From contig CM055318.2 of the NCBI GenBank assembly GCA_029255685.2, positions 70,279,136 through 70,343,135 of the forward strand: a DNA stretch of 64,000 nt, in the 5' to 3' direction. This stretch comes from Silene conica. Taxonomy: Eukaryota > Streptophyta > Magnoliopsida > Caryophyllales > Caryophyllaceae. Made by a program: the position numbers and the translations under genes. Shown here piece after piece: positions 25,209 to 35,600 of the stretch (its first letter is position 1; each line of letters opens with the position of its first letter). The notes under the pieces are model-generated. The model worked only from the letters and a program-made list of their open reading frames with translations. It was not told the DNA's origin and searched no databases.

Positions 25209-26265
25209 CCGCTGTACGCAAATTCGAAATTTCCTATCAAAAGCAATTCATCCCAAATCGATCCCAAACCTCTAAATTAACAACAACAGATGTTTACCCA
25301 CTATCACAAATCATCCAATAACACTATCTATCAGCAATTAAACCCATAACAATCCTCAATACGATTATAATTTGTATCCGTCGCAAACATAAATTTCTGA
25401 AAATGAAATACTAGGCATGTGAAACATCTTCTAAGCACATAAGCAACATACACATGTATTCCTAGCATGATTTCTAACTCAATGAACATAAACCATAAGA
25501 AAATCAGAAACTTAAACATCTTAAACATGTAAATTGCTAATATTCACAATAAGGCCGAGTTTTTCATTATCGTCACCTTTACTTAGCGAAATCTTTGAAA
25601 TCTTCGAGATCGTCTTCAATAATCACCAAGCCTTCTTCCGGGTTAACACCAACACCGTCTAAAACAACACAAACATCGAAGAAAATCACGAATTTCGAAA
25701 TTACAGGAGCAGGCCGAAATTTTGACGGAAAGATTGTGAGATAAAACTTACCTAGAAAGAAGGAGGGCGTGAAGAGGAATCCGTGGCCGCGAAAATCGTC
25801 TCAATCGGATAAGAAACGAAGATTCTATGAGCATTTTAAGATTTGAGGAGAAATTTATAAAAATGGTGTTTGTTGTTGTTGTTTGCAAATCTGAAAAATG
25901 AATTGGAGGAGGGAGGTAGAAGTTGGTGGGGTTAGGGTTTTGTGAGGAAAAAGAGGGGAAATGGGTCCATTAACAAGTTAGGCCCATAAGACAAGTTTTA
26001 AGACGGTTTAAGCTAAAAACACCGACTTAAGGTAACTATAAACTTAAGATGATATAAATATTCCCCGGACTATGAAATTAAATTGTTAATACGAAAATTA
26101 TGAAATTAAATGGAACCTTATTTTAAATCCTTTAAAATATTATCACATAAATTAATTAGTTATTTAGAAGAAATTCCAAAAATTACGAAATATAAATTAA
26201 TTCTCGAACTTGAACTTAAAATCATTAAACTTCCAAGTCCCGAAATATTGGGATGCTACACCTAA

Positions 26266-26696
26266 AACTATTGACCAACAATATAAATATATGTGAGTTG
26301 TTCACATATACTTACTACTAGAATTCCAACCTTCATGCAAGTAAATTATTTCTAGTGTAAGAATACTCAAGAAAAACCTCATAAATATTATTCATATAAT
26401 ATTTTCTATAATACTAATATTATTATTAGTACACGGTTTTAAGATAACCTAATTCCGTCTCCTAGCTCGGGTTCGGTCTTCGGTGTTTAAGGGTAGGTCT
26501 TGGGTGCAACGTAAAGGAGGCAAGCTATTTTGGTTGCTCCGTGGAGGATCGTCCTAGCACTTACTTGGACCATTTGTAAGGCCCTTTTCGTTATTATTCC
26601 GCATATATCATTGCATGCATAAGATCTTGAGTATAAATTAATATGAGATTAATTAAAATGCAAAATAATTAGTAAGACTAGATTATTAGGATAACA
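26266..26696 (+). repeat. 3' LTR of copia-type element A, piece 3 of 3
   Basis: It completes the LTR after the gypsy-type insertion. ATGCATGCATAAGATCTT-type sequence near 26610 matches the end part of LTR B. The end is placed at ATAACA (26691-26696) by analogy with the TGTTG start. It could lie four bases further; this end is approximate. Confidence 0.6.
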
Positions 26697-26881
26697 AGCA
26701 TGGATCTCGTTTTCCTTCAAACCCGTCGACCGATAGTGCATATACCGGACCACCGCAACGCCACCGGACCACCCACCACCGCCATTCACCTACATTATAC
26801 TCCTTTTTCAGGTTTGTGTCGATTTACTAACTCTATTTATGTATTGAGTCTCTTTATAGTATTATTGTAATTCAAACAAGT

Positions 26882-27410
26882 AATTAGATTATTAGAATGC
26901 TTTTAGTTAGTAATTAGATTATTAGGATGCTTGTAGATAGTAATTAGATTATTAGGATGTTTTTAGTTAGTTAATTGAAAAAAATTTGGGTGTTATTGTG
27001 ATTAGGGTTAGAAATTGGGGAAAATTGGATGATGATTTTAGTTAGTAATTAGATTATTAATATGTTTTTAGGATGTTTTTAGTTAGTTAACTGGAAAAAA
27101 ATTGGGTGTTATTGTGATTAGGGTTAGAAATTGGGGAAAATTGGATGATGATTTTAGTTAGTAATTAGATTATTAGGATGTTTTTAGGATGTTTTTAGTT
27201 AGTAATTAGATTATTATTGGGTGTTATTATGATTAGGGTTAGAAATTGGGGAAATTTGGATGATGATTTTAGTTAGTAATTAGATTATTAATATGTTTTT
27301 AGGATGTTTTTAGTTAGTTAATTGGAAAAAAATTGGGTGTTATTGTGATTAGGGTTAGAAATTGGGGAAAATTGGATGATGAGTATAGTTAGTAATTAGA
27401 TTTCTAGGAT
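26882..27410 (+). repeat. Tandem repeat of about 120 bp, about four copies, in CACTA-2
   Basis: Each unit contains TTAGTTAGTAATTAGATTAT, then GGGTGTTATTGTGATTAGGG, then TTAGAAATTGGGGAAA and TTGGATGATGA. Copies begin near 26940, 27035, 27155 and 27265 with small indels. It probably lies in an intron or between the two CACTA genes. The AGGGTTAG phrase is telomere-like but isolated. Confidence 0.8.
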
Positions 27411-27483
27411 GATTTTGTGATGTTAATTATTATGTTTGTATGTTATTGTAAGTTATTGTGAATATTTTCCGTGGAAGAATTGA

Positions 27484-27825
27484 ATGACTATTGACCTAGT
27501 ACCCGATCATGAATTACTCGTTAGGACAAGTAAAGATAGACAACAAAAGAATTGGTGTGCGGTAATTAAAACAAAGGCGCGATCAGAAGTCGACACATCC
27601 TTTTTCCAAGAAGAAGTTGTATCAGATTCCATTCTGTCCCCAATAGATCAAGAAGTCATTTATGGAAATGAGATAGAATCGGGAGAGGAGTTAGAAGATG
27701 ATGAAATGGAGGGGCAAGATCAGTTACAAGATAATAATGATGAAGAGTTAGAAGAGGAGGAGGATGATGACGGGGAGGAGGAGGTAGAAGAAGAAGAGGA
27801 TGACGATGATGATGATGATGAGTGA
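27484..27825 (+). pseudogene. Acidic C-terminal exon, probably of a TNP2-like CACTA transposase
   Basis: This 113-codon frame ends in a very acidic tail of Glu/Asp runs (last 40 residues). The first part (LLVRTSKDRQQKNWCAVIKT) is reminiscent of the end of plant CACTA TNP2-type proteins, where a similar segment precedes an acidic tail. It sits just upstream of a Transposase_24-type gene, the usual gene order in these elements. The real start is probably a splice acceptor rather than this ATG. The catalytic domain is missing from the window, so I treat it as a fragment. Identification is by context and memory. Confidence 0.45.
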
Positions 27826-27946
27826 AAGTAATATGAGGTTTTCATCCTATATATTTATTTAGGTCCTGTTTTTTAATATTTTACCAACATTATTTATTAT
27901 GTTATATATATGTATGTTAACATTTTTCCTGCAATTATAGGTTCAT

Positions 27947-29516
27947 ATGGCTCGTGGAGGAGGCAGGCAACGGGGCGGTTTTAGTGGTAGTGGCGGGGAC
28001 AGTAGCTCGGCCCGATCACAGGAGGAGGAGGTCCGTGTGTCGACTGACAGTGACGAGGAGGAGGTCCGTGTACCCCGCCATACTGACGGCAGGATCATCC
28101 TTGATCCGGCGGGTCTTTGGTAATTTTTTATTCACTAGTTGTTTATTTATTTATTAGTTTTATTCAAACTAGTCTTATTAATTAACATTCATGTTTGGTT
28201 TCAGGTTTAGACATCAAACAACGGTTCGTGGCGTCACCAATAGCATTCAAGAGAACATGGTTCACGGCGTCACTTGTTGGACGAACGCTAGTGACGAGGA
28301 CAAGGAGATGTGGTACAACGCCTTTCGGGTACGTATATAAGTCTTTACTTTAATTATTTATTTTTTATAAATTCATGGTTGATTTGTTGCTCTAACCCTT
28401 ATTTTTTTGGTAGCGTGTCTTCTATTGACCAACTGCGCTTGATCGACTGGCTTGGGATCGATTCAATGATGTTGGTCAAAGGAGGCTAAAGGACATTATG
28501 TATAAGGTGTCGAGGAGAAAGACTCCGCCAACGTTCATAAAAGGTATTAATTTATTAATAATCGTATTAAAATAAAAAGTTTAACATTTTTTTAATTTAT
28601 AGTAATCGTTTCTATTTTATTGGATTGTAGGTCAGTCATTTGAAAAATTCACTAAGTACAGAGAAAGTCCTGAGTTCAAGCAAAAGTCGGCGCGGAACAA
28701 GGCGAACAAGAGGGGTGGAGATGATCCCGAAGCGGAGGTTGGCGCTACTCATTATGGTGGGTCTCAGTCATTCCATGATCGCGTGACGATAACTGTAAGT
28801 ATTTACTCTTGTGATTTAATTTATCACTTTTATCTTGAAGTATATATTTAGTTTTAAATTTTAATTAACTGACTAACACTTCATGAATTTATTATTTTTT
28901 TTATAGGCAAGGAAAAATAAGGGCCAGCTACAATCGGTGGTAGATCTCTTCCTTGAGACACATGCCAAAAAGGGAAGGAAAGGGTACGTCTTCGTAAATG
29001 CAAGAGATCGCGAATTATATGTAAGTGTTATTGTATAAAGTATTTAAAAAATGATTTATAATCAATGATTTATTTATATGTAAGTGTTATTGTATATATT
29101 ATTAATAATGTTTCATTTTTTTGTAGGAAACATTTCTTAAACGAAAGAAGGCGAACCCTGACATCTCCGACAATCAGCTATGGTATGAATTGGTAGACGG
29201 TTTTCATAAAGGAGGAGTCTATGGGGCCGGTTCAGCTAAAGAGCTCTTTTATGAACCGCCGGCAAGAAGAGGGTCCTCGTCCCAGCATCAACCCTATGTT
29301 CCTGGTTTGGTCAGTCACCTTCAGATGCAACTAGCTGAGAAGGATAGAAGGGACGCCGAACAAGATGAAGAAGTGAGGAGAATGAAAGAAGAGATGGAAA
29401 GGATGTCTTCTTACTTTGCTAATTGTAATAACGGTTGGCGTCCACAGGATCGGGATCCTAGAGATCCCGATTATGGAGGTGGCAGTGGGGCGGGAGCATC
29501 TTTTCCAGTGTCGTAG
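27947..29516 (+). pseudogene. Transposase_24-type (Ptta/En/Spm) protein gene with an in-frame stop
   Basis: Six exons fit GT-AG rules: 27947-28119, 28205-28328, 28414-28543, 28631-28794, 28907-29020 and 29127-29516. The product begins MARGGGRQRGGFSGSGGDSS. It then has the family-typical WYNAFR / LAWDRFNDVGQRRLKDIMYK / FEKFTKYRESPEFKQKS segments, an SFHDR motif, a GRKGYVFVNARDREL segment and a C-terminal coiled coil (QLAEKDRRDAEQDEEVRRMK). Exon 3 carries TGA after VFY, where related proteins usually have Trp, so the chain would stop about 100 residues in. In CACTA elements this second protein is thought to help DNA binding or mobilisation. Copia insertion upstream also separates it from its partner gene. 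Confidence 0.75.
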
Positions 29517-29769
29517 CTAGTTGCTCCTGTTTTTTAGTGACTCTTGTTTAGTGTTGGATACGTGACTCTTGTTTAGTGTTGGATACTTGTTACTTTAGTA
29601 CCCGAATTTCGTACTTTGTAATCCAGATGACTTTTTTTTATTTATGCAATCAGATGTTTCGCATCAATTGGGTTGTGCGTTGGTTATTCTTGGTTTTGCT
29701 TGCAGGTTTACAGTAGTAGCTACGGATTTGGCTAGGACAAAACAGAAATTTATGGGCAAATACATGTAG

Positions 29770-30159
29770 AATTAGCGACCGAACATGTAAAATTAGCGAC
29801 CACTGTCGGTCGCTAACCCCCTGTAACGTTTTTTTCATTGGCGACCAATCAGCGACCGTTTTCAGTCGCTAAATTAGCGACTGATAACGGTCGCTAAATT
29901 AGCGACTGAGGTCGGTCGCTAAATTAGCGACTGAAAACGGTCGCTAATTTAGCTACCGCTGTCGGTCGCTAATTTAGCGACTACTATCAGTCGCCCGCCT
30001 TTTTTTGTTCGGTCGCTAAATTTGGCGACCGATATCGGTCGCTAAAAGCGACTACAGCCTGCGACTAAGGGCGTGCGACTGAAATTGGTCGCTAAAATTA
30101 GAAGGGCGACCGATAGTGGTCGCTAATTTCAGTCGCAATCTGACGTATCTGTTGTAGTG
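29770..30159. repeat. CACTA-2 subterminal inverted repeat array and right terminus
   Basis: About 18 units of TTAGCGACCG / CGGTCGCTAA in both orientations form back-to-back hairpins, ending in the CACTA terminus. Spacing is about 15-30 bases. Confidence 0.88.
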
Positions 30160-30380
30160 ATAATTATCAGATCTAATAACTTTTCGATTCAATAAATTGA
30201 AATAATGTTATAAAATGAAGGATATCTCTCCTAATTAAATTAACCAAGTGGAAACACTAAATGCTTAATGCTTTGAAAAAAATGCACGCGAAAATTTAAT
30301 TAGCGAAAAATGCATATATATAAAATAGAGAAAAACAAGGCAAAAAGTACTTAATAAAAGATATCAAAATTTAAAGGACA

Positions 30381-31657
30381 TCATTATATTACTATAAAAG
30401 AAGAGTGTAATTCCGCTGACGTGGCGCAATCAGGTTTCAGCGTTTAGTGTTTCGAGCTCTCACATTCACCCTCAGAAATTTCAGTTTTGTAGACCAATCA
30501 GAATTACTCATTTATGCCACATCATAATAATTTAATAATTTAATAATAATTTAATAATTAAATACAAAAAGTTTGATTGTTATCTATCCTAAAAATTCTA
30601 TTCTATATTTACAAAGTGAAAATCCTTCTAAGTTGTCTGACCATATTTGACCAGATTCTATTCTATAATAATAATAATTTAAACGTAAAACAAAATTTTA
30701 TATTAAACGTAATTTATAATTTATAATCTCGAAAAAAACACATAATTTTCTTAAAAGTCTGGGGTTATAATTATTAAATTTATAAATCCTTCTAAGTCGT
30801 CTGACCTTAATTTTTTATATTAAACGTAATTCATAATTCATAATTTATAATCTCGAAAAAAATAAGAATATAGACCAATATTTTTAAATTAATAAAGTTA
30901 ATAAAATAATACTTAAAAAAGAGTGTGATTGTTATTTCAGCACTTATAATTTCAATACAAAGAGTCTGACCGTATTATAATACACCATATAAAACTCCAT
31001 AAATAAACTCCAAAAATCACGGGATAGATAAACTCCAAAAACCGTATTATAATACACCATATAAAACTCCAAAAATAATTAACTCAAAAATTAGTTTGAC
31101 TGCATATTACAAATTAAGCATATAAACTAAATTAAGAAAATCTTTCCATAATTCCATAAATAAGAACCAAAATATTAAACTAAGAAACAAAATATTATAT
31201 TCTTTAGGAGATATTCCATAAATAAGAACTAAAATAAGAAAATAAGAAACAAAATATTATATTCTATGCCATAAAAAAACGTGAAGATAAAAATCAAAGG
31301 ATATGGCATCAATTTAGAAACATGATCTATTCAGTCAAATATCTATGCACTTCATAAGAAAATCTGACTGCATATTACAAATCAACCATATTAACTAAAT
31401 TAAGAATTAAATACAAAGAGTTTGACTGCATATTACAAATCAAGCATATAAACTAAATTAAGAAAATCTTTCCATAATTCCATAAATAAGAACTAAAAAA
31501 AATTCACCTTTTCACCGAATATATCTTATATTCAAACATCCCGTTAAAAAAATTCGTTCGAATAAACAAAATTGCTATATATTTAAATAAATATACCGAC
31601 GTCGTCTTTAAAAATAAGTCTACACAACCCCGTGATTTTTCACGGGTGTTACACTAG
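30381..31657 (+). mobile_element. Non-autonomous Helitron, 1.28 kb
   Basis: The 3' end shows the Helitron signature: hairpin with stem CCCGTG/CACGGG (31629-31646), a short spacer, then CTAG (31654-31657) followed by host T. The proposed 5' end is TC at 30381 after host A, followed by ATTATATTACTATAAAAG. The body is AT-rich with no RepHel ORF. It contains a direct repeat of about 75 bp (31100-31175 and 31427-31500). The 5' boundary is less certain than the 3' boundary. Confidence 0.72.
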
Positions 31658-32643
31658 TATTATCAATAAAATAAAATAAATTTTCATCGAATCAAAAACA
31701 TATTTAAATTATCGATAAGTCTTACTTGCGACAGGCGTATCCGTCACAAGTTTTTGATGGGTTAAACTCTACCCATATATTGATAACATACTAGAAATTG
31801 ATTCAGTTAGTCAATCTATTGTAAATTCAACTATATGGTACTTATACTAGCACCAATTTAAAAATTTAGTGTACGTCGTTATTATATATCACGTAGTTTA
31901 GTTACAATTGAGAACATCTGTCTAGTTACGTCCATATTAATATATTTCGTATATCATAAATTTATAAGTAATCCGCAATTTTTTTTGTACGGATTTAAAA
32001 ATAGCTCGTGCATTTTCTGCACGGGAGTAAAATCAATAAGCGGATTATACCACCAGAGATATATAATTTTCTGTACATATTTTGAGCTTTTTAATAGAAA
32101 ATTCGAGTTTTATTAGAAAGAATATGAGCTATAGGGTAAAATTTATGAACTTCTTGAAAAAATATTGAGAATCGAAAATTATTATACAACTAAAAAAAAT
32201 ACATATAAGTTGAACTATAATTAACTTTAATATAAAAAACTAAAATATAATTCAAAATAATTTAAAAGCTCAACAAATATACACCATAATTATACGATGC
32301 TATTATATATCTGGTTGTATAATTTTTTTGTGGTGAAAAAAAACTACTAATAGGAATAAATCACAATTTGTTAGAAAGTCACATGTTACAACTTACTTTT
32401 GTTTCCCCTAAAAACAGAAAATATCAAGTAATCACCCTTGATTCCCAATAATCTCCCTATTTTCTTCCTTTTTTAGTCTAAAATCAAATAATCAACAAAT
32501 ACAATGCCTTTTCTTTCCCTCCATTCACCAAAACACAAACTAAAACCCCCCTCAAGGAAAAATAAAAAATAAAAAAAATAAAAAGAAAAACAAAACAATA
32601 GTTACTGTCAGTCTGTTACTGTAACACTAACAGCAGTAAAAAG
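31658..32643 (+). other. Upstream and 5' leader region of MED8
   Basis: An AT-rich gap of about 1 kb. A fragment related to the element at 46522 (AAGTCTTACTTGCGACAG) lies near 31717. A decayed Helitron-like hairpin (CTCGTGCA/TGCACGGG, about 32008-32028) is not followed by CTAG. The last 150 bases are CT- and A-rich and fit a plant 5' leader. I do not assign a TATA box or transcription start. Confidence 0.5.
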
Positions 32644-35600
32644 ATGGATGCACAACAACAACAACAACAACAACCGCCTCAACCGGCGGCGGAGCGGTTG
32701 AATCCGGCGGTTCAGCAGCAATTGAATTTACAGTCGGTGAAACTTCGCGCAGAGAGTCTTCAGAAGCTTATTACTCGTATGATTGAAGATATGGAGTTTC
32801 TCTCTCGTTCTAATGCGCTTCCGAAATGGTGCGTGCGTTTCTTCATCTATTTTCATTTTATTTTTTGATTTTGATTTTGATTTTGATTTTGAATTGGGTT
32901 TGATTGAGTTTTGTTATAGGAACAAGGAAGTGCAATTGTTGTTGATTTTGTGTTTAAGTTGATTAGATGATGATTTTTTTGGGAAAAATGAGATTTTTGT
33001 TGTTAATGTTTTGCTAATTTAGTGATCGGTTAAATGTTGTGATGAATTATAAATGTGCAAGAAGACAGTCATTTACTTGTGTTTGCATAGAATTCTATAT
33101 CTTGTGTAGAAGTTTGTATTGAATTGGATATAGAATTGCGCTCTTTCGATTTTGTTATAGGAATTGTAGTTGTTGATTTGGTTAAAGCTAGGAGATTTTT
33201 TGTTTTATGATCGTAATTTGGATGATTGTTGCTGTTCTGTTAGGACAGTAATTGATTTGTATTTGCATTGAATTCTATATTTTTAATAGAAATATTGAAT
33301 TGGATATAGAATTGCATTCGCTCGAGACCGTAATTTGCATGTTTTAGGAGAAAAGAGGTTTTATTTTTGTTAATGTTGTTAATTTAATGATCGGTGAAAT
33401 GTTGATGAGTCATAGTTGTGCAGTGACTCAGTGAGACAGTAAATTATGTATATTTTGCATTGAATTCTGTATCTCTTGCTTAGATATTTGTATTGAAATG
33501 GATATAAAACTGTGTTTGCTCGATTTTTATTGTGAGCATTGTAGTTGTGTTTGATTGTGGGTTTGATTTGGTTAAACCTAGGACATTTTATGTTATAAGA
33601 CCATGATTTGGATGCTTTAGGAGAAAAGACATTTTTCTTGTTTTTGTTAATGTTATTAATTTAGTGATCGGTGAATTATGTTTGTGCAGACAGTAATTTA
33701 TTTGTGTTTGGATTGGTTTCAATACTCGTATGGAAGTTTTTATGAAATTGGACATGAAATGGTGTTCGCTCGATTTCTATTGTAAGAATCAAAGTTGTGG
33801 TTGATTGTGTGTATTATTTGGTTAAACACGGGAAACTTTAGGTTATTAGACCGTAATTTGTAGGAGAAAGGAGATTATTGTTGTTTTTGTTAATTTTTTG
33901 ATTGGCGAAACTTTGATGGATTATGACTGTGCAGTCAGACAGTAAGTTATTTATGTTTGGATTGGAGTTTATATCTTGTACTGCATTCGCTAGATTTTTG
34001 TGGTAATAATTGCAGTTTTGGTTGATTTTGTGTATCATCTAGTTAAATTTTGTTGATATTAAGTTAAGAAGGTAGTTTTGGAACCGTACATCTTAACTTG
34101 GACGTTTTAGGACAAAAAAAAACAGATTGTTGTTTTGTTGATGTTTGCTGATATTTTGTTAATTTTGTTGATTTGGTTGGTAAAATGTCGATGAATTATA
34201 ATTGTGCAGTTAGACAGTAATTTATTTATATTTGTTTGAATTCTATATCTTGTATGGAATTTTGTACTGAAGTTTAGGCTGAATTGTTTCAGCAAAAAAT
34301 TATTTGTAGTGGAGCATGTTATTGAGCTGAAAATAGAATTAGAGACAAATTTATGTTAGTGTTGAACAGAAAATTAGGTTTTTTAGTATCCAATCGCCGT
34401 GCTGATGTGATTGTTTTGTGTTTCGCAACAGGCAAGATTCTCTGAGTCAATTCTCGATGGTGAATCTTGAGTTGCACAACATATCGGAAGACATTAAGAA
34501 GGTTTCCAAGGCATTTGTGGTGTATCCTAGGAATGTGAATGCCGAGAATGCTAATAGTAAGCATATTTGTTCACCCAAAGTTGTATCTAAATTTTGATCT
34601 TGTAATTGTAAAATAGATCATTTTTAATTTATTTCTTATAAATGTGAACGCTGAAATCACTCAACTTTATAAAGAAAAGGAAGGAAAGGAGGGGAACTGA
34701 GACTTTGTTGTATGGGTGATTAGTTATTAACGACTACTGATAATTATATGCCGTACGCCTTTCAGTTTTGCCTGTGATGTTGTCATCAAAGCTCTTACCT
34801 GAGATGGAAGCGGATGATAATGTTAAGAAAGCTCAGTTACTACTTGGCCTACAAAACCTGCCTGTAACTGCACAAATTGAAAAGCTGAAGGTGATCAAAT
34901 AATCAACTTTTAGAACATTAGAATCTTAAGTATATTCTCTCTGAATTTACTTGATTACTGTGACAGGCCAGAATTGACATGATTGCCGAAGCTTGTGATA
35001 GTGCTGGAAAAGTTCTTGCTGATACCCGTAAAGCCTATTGTTTGGATACGAAGCAAAAGCCAAGCACTGTCCCAACTGTAGACAAGGCGCACTCTGCCAC
35101 AATTCTAGAACAGGAAAATATACTCAGGGCTGCTGTTAATAGTGGCGAAGGTGATATCTTGAACCCTTACCTTGTTTGTATGGAGGGATTGGGGGAGAAA
35201 GGGAGGAGAAGGAAAAGGAGGAATAATTTCCTTGTTTGGTTAGCAAATTGGATTAGAGGAAAATGGCATTGCTGCTCCATTCCCCCTCCCTCCCTCCATA
35301 TCCTTCTCTCCATCCCCCTCCCCTCCTCTGTGTCCTGTAATTGTATCTAAACATACCCTTATTATACCATTTACTGGCACTGAGTATATTGTTTACTGTT
35401 GCTTTACAAAAATGGCAATATTTGTGGCTGTTTAGGGACAATTTGTCTAATTTTGATTCGAGATGTGTGCCCTTTTTGTATAAAATGGACTGTCAAACGT
35501 AATGTGCTTCTGCCTGAACCCAGGGTTCTTGCTATTATCATTTGTAGTCTGTACAAGATTGTTGAGCTACTTGATCTGTACATTTTGCAGGGCTGAAGCT

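Larger units (their letters stand above)
16559..26260 (-). mobile_element. Complete 9.7-kb non-autonomous gypsy-type LTR element (LARD-like)
   Basis: Two direct LTRs (16559-19657 and 23134-26260) flank a 3476-bp internal region. The whole is flanked by a perfect CCTAA duplication (16554-16558 and 26261-26265). Read on the minus strand, the right LTR is the 5' one: the primer-binding site (TGGTATCAGAGC) is at 23131-23120. The purine tract GGGGTGAT abuts the 3' LTR at 19658-19665, preceded by GAGGACGAAAC, a phrase typical of Tekay/Del-type chromoviruses. The LTR starts TGTARCATCCC on the minus strand, also typical of that group. No gag, protease, integrase or reverse transcriptase is recognisable, so it must have used proteins of a relative. 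LTR divergence is small: ten substitutions and four indels by eye. Confidence 0.93.
23134..26260 (-). repeat. 5' LTR of the gypsy-type element (3127 bp)
   Basis: Nearly identical to the 3' LTR. The 28-bp length difference is fully explained by +18 and +15 bp inside GC-rich palindromes, +1 near 26064 and -6 near 26215. It would hold the element's promoter; I do not assign a TATA box. Confidence 0.95.
26697..30159 (+). mobile_element. CACTA-2, right-hand part of an En/Spm-like transposon
   Basis: The right end reads CACTACAACAGATACG on the minus strand and ends at 30159; the adjacent 3-bp target would be ATA (30160-30162). Upstream lie a subterminal array (29770-30159), a Transposase_24-type gene (27947-29516) and a possible tail of a TNP2-like gene (27484-27825). 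The left part lies beyond copia A, which apparently inserted into this element. The 26697-26880 stretch holds nothing I can assign. Confidence 0.82.

Noticed and set aside
27716..27823. Functional acidic-domain gene
   Set aside because: The Glu/Asp run is the GA-rich tail of a probable transposase exon in a CACTA element, not an independent gene.
35163..35352. Foldback MITE in MED8 intron 4 (GGAGGGATTGGGGGAG against CCCCCTCCCTCCC)
   Set aside because: The two halves are complementary only by purine/pyrimidine bias; no matching ends or duplication could be fixed.
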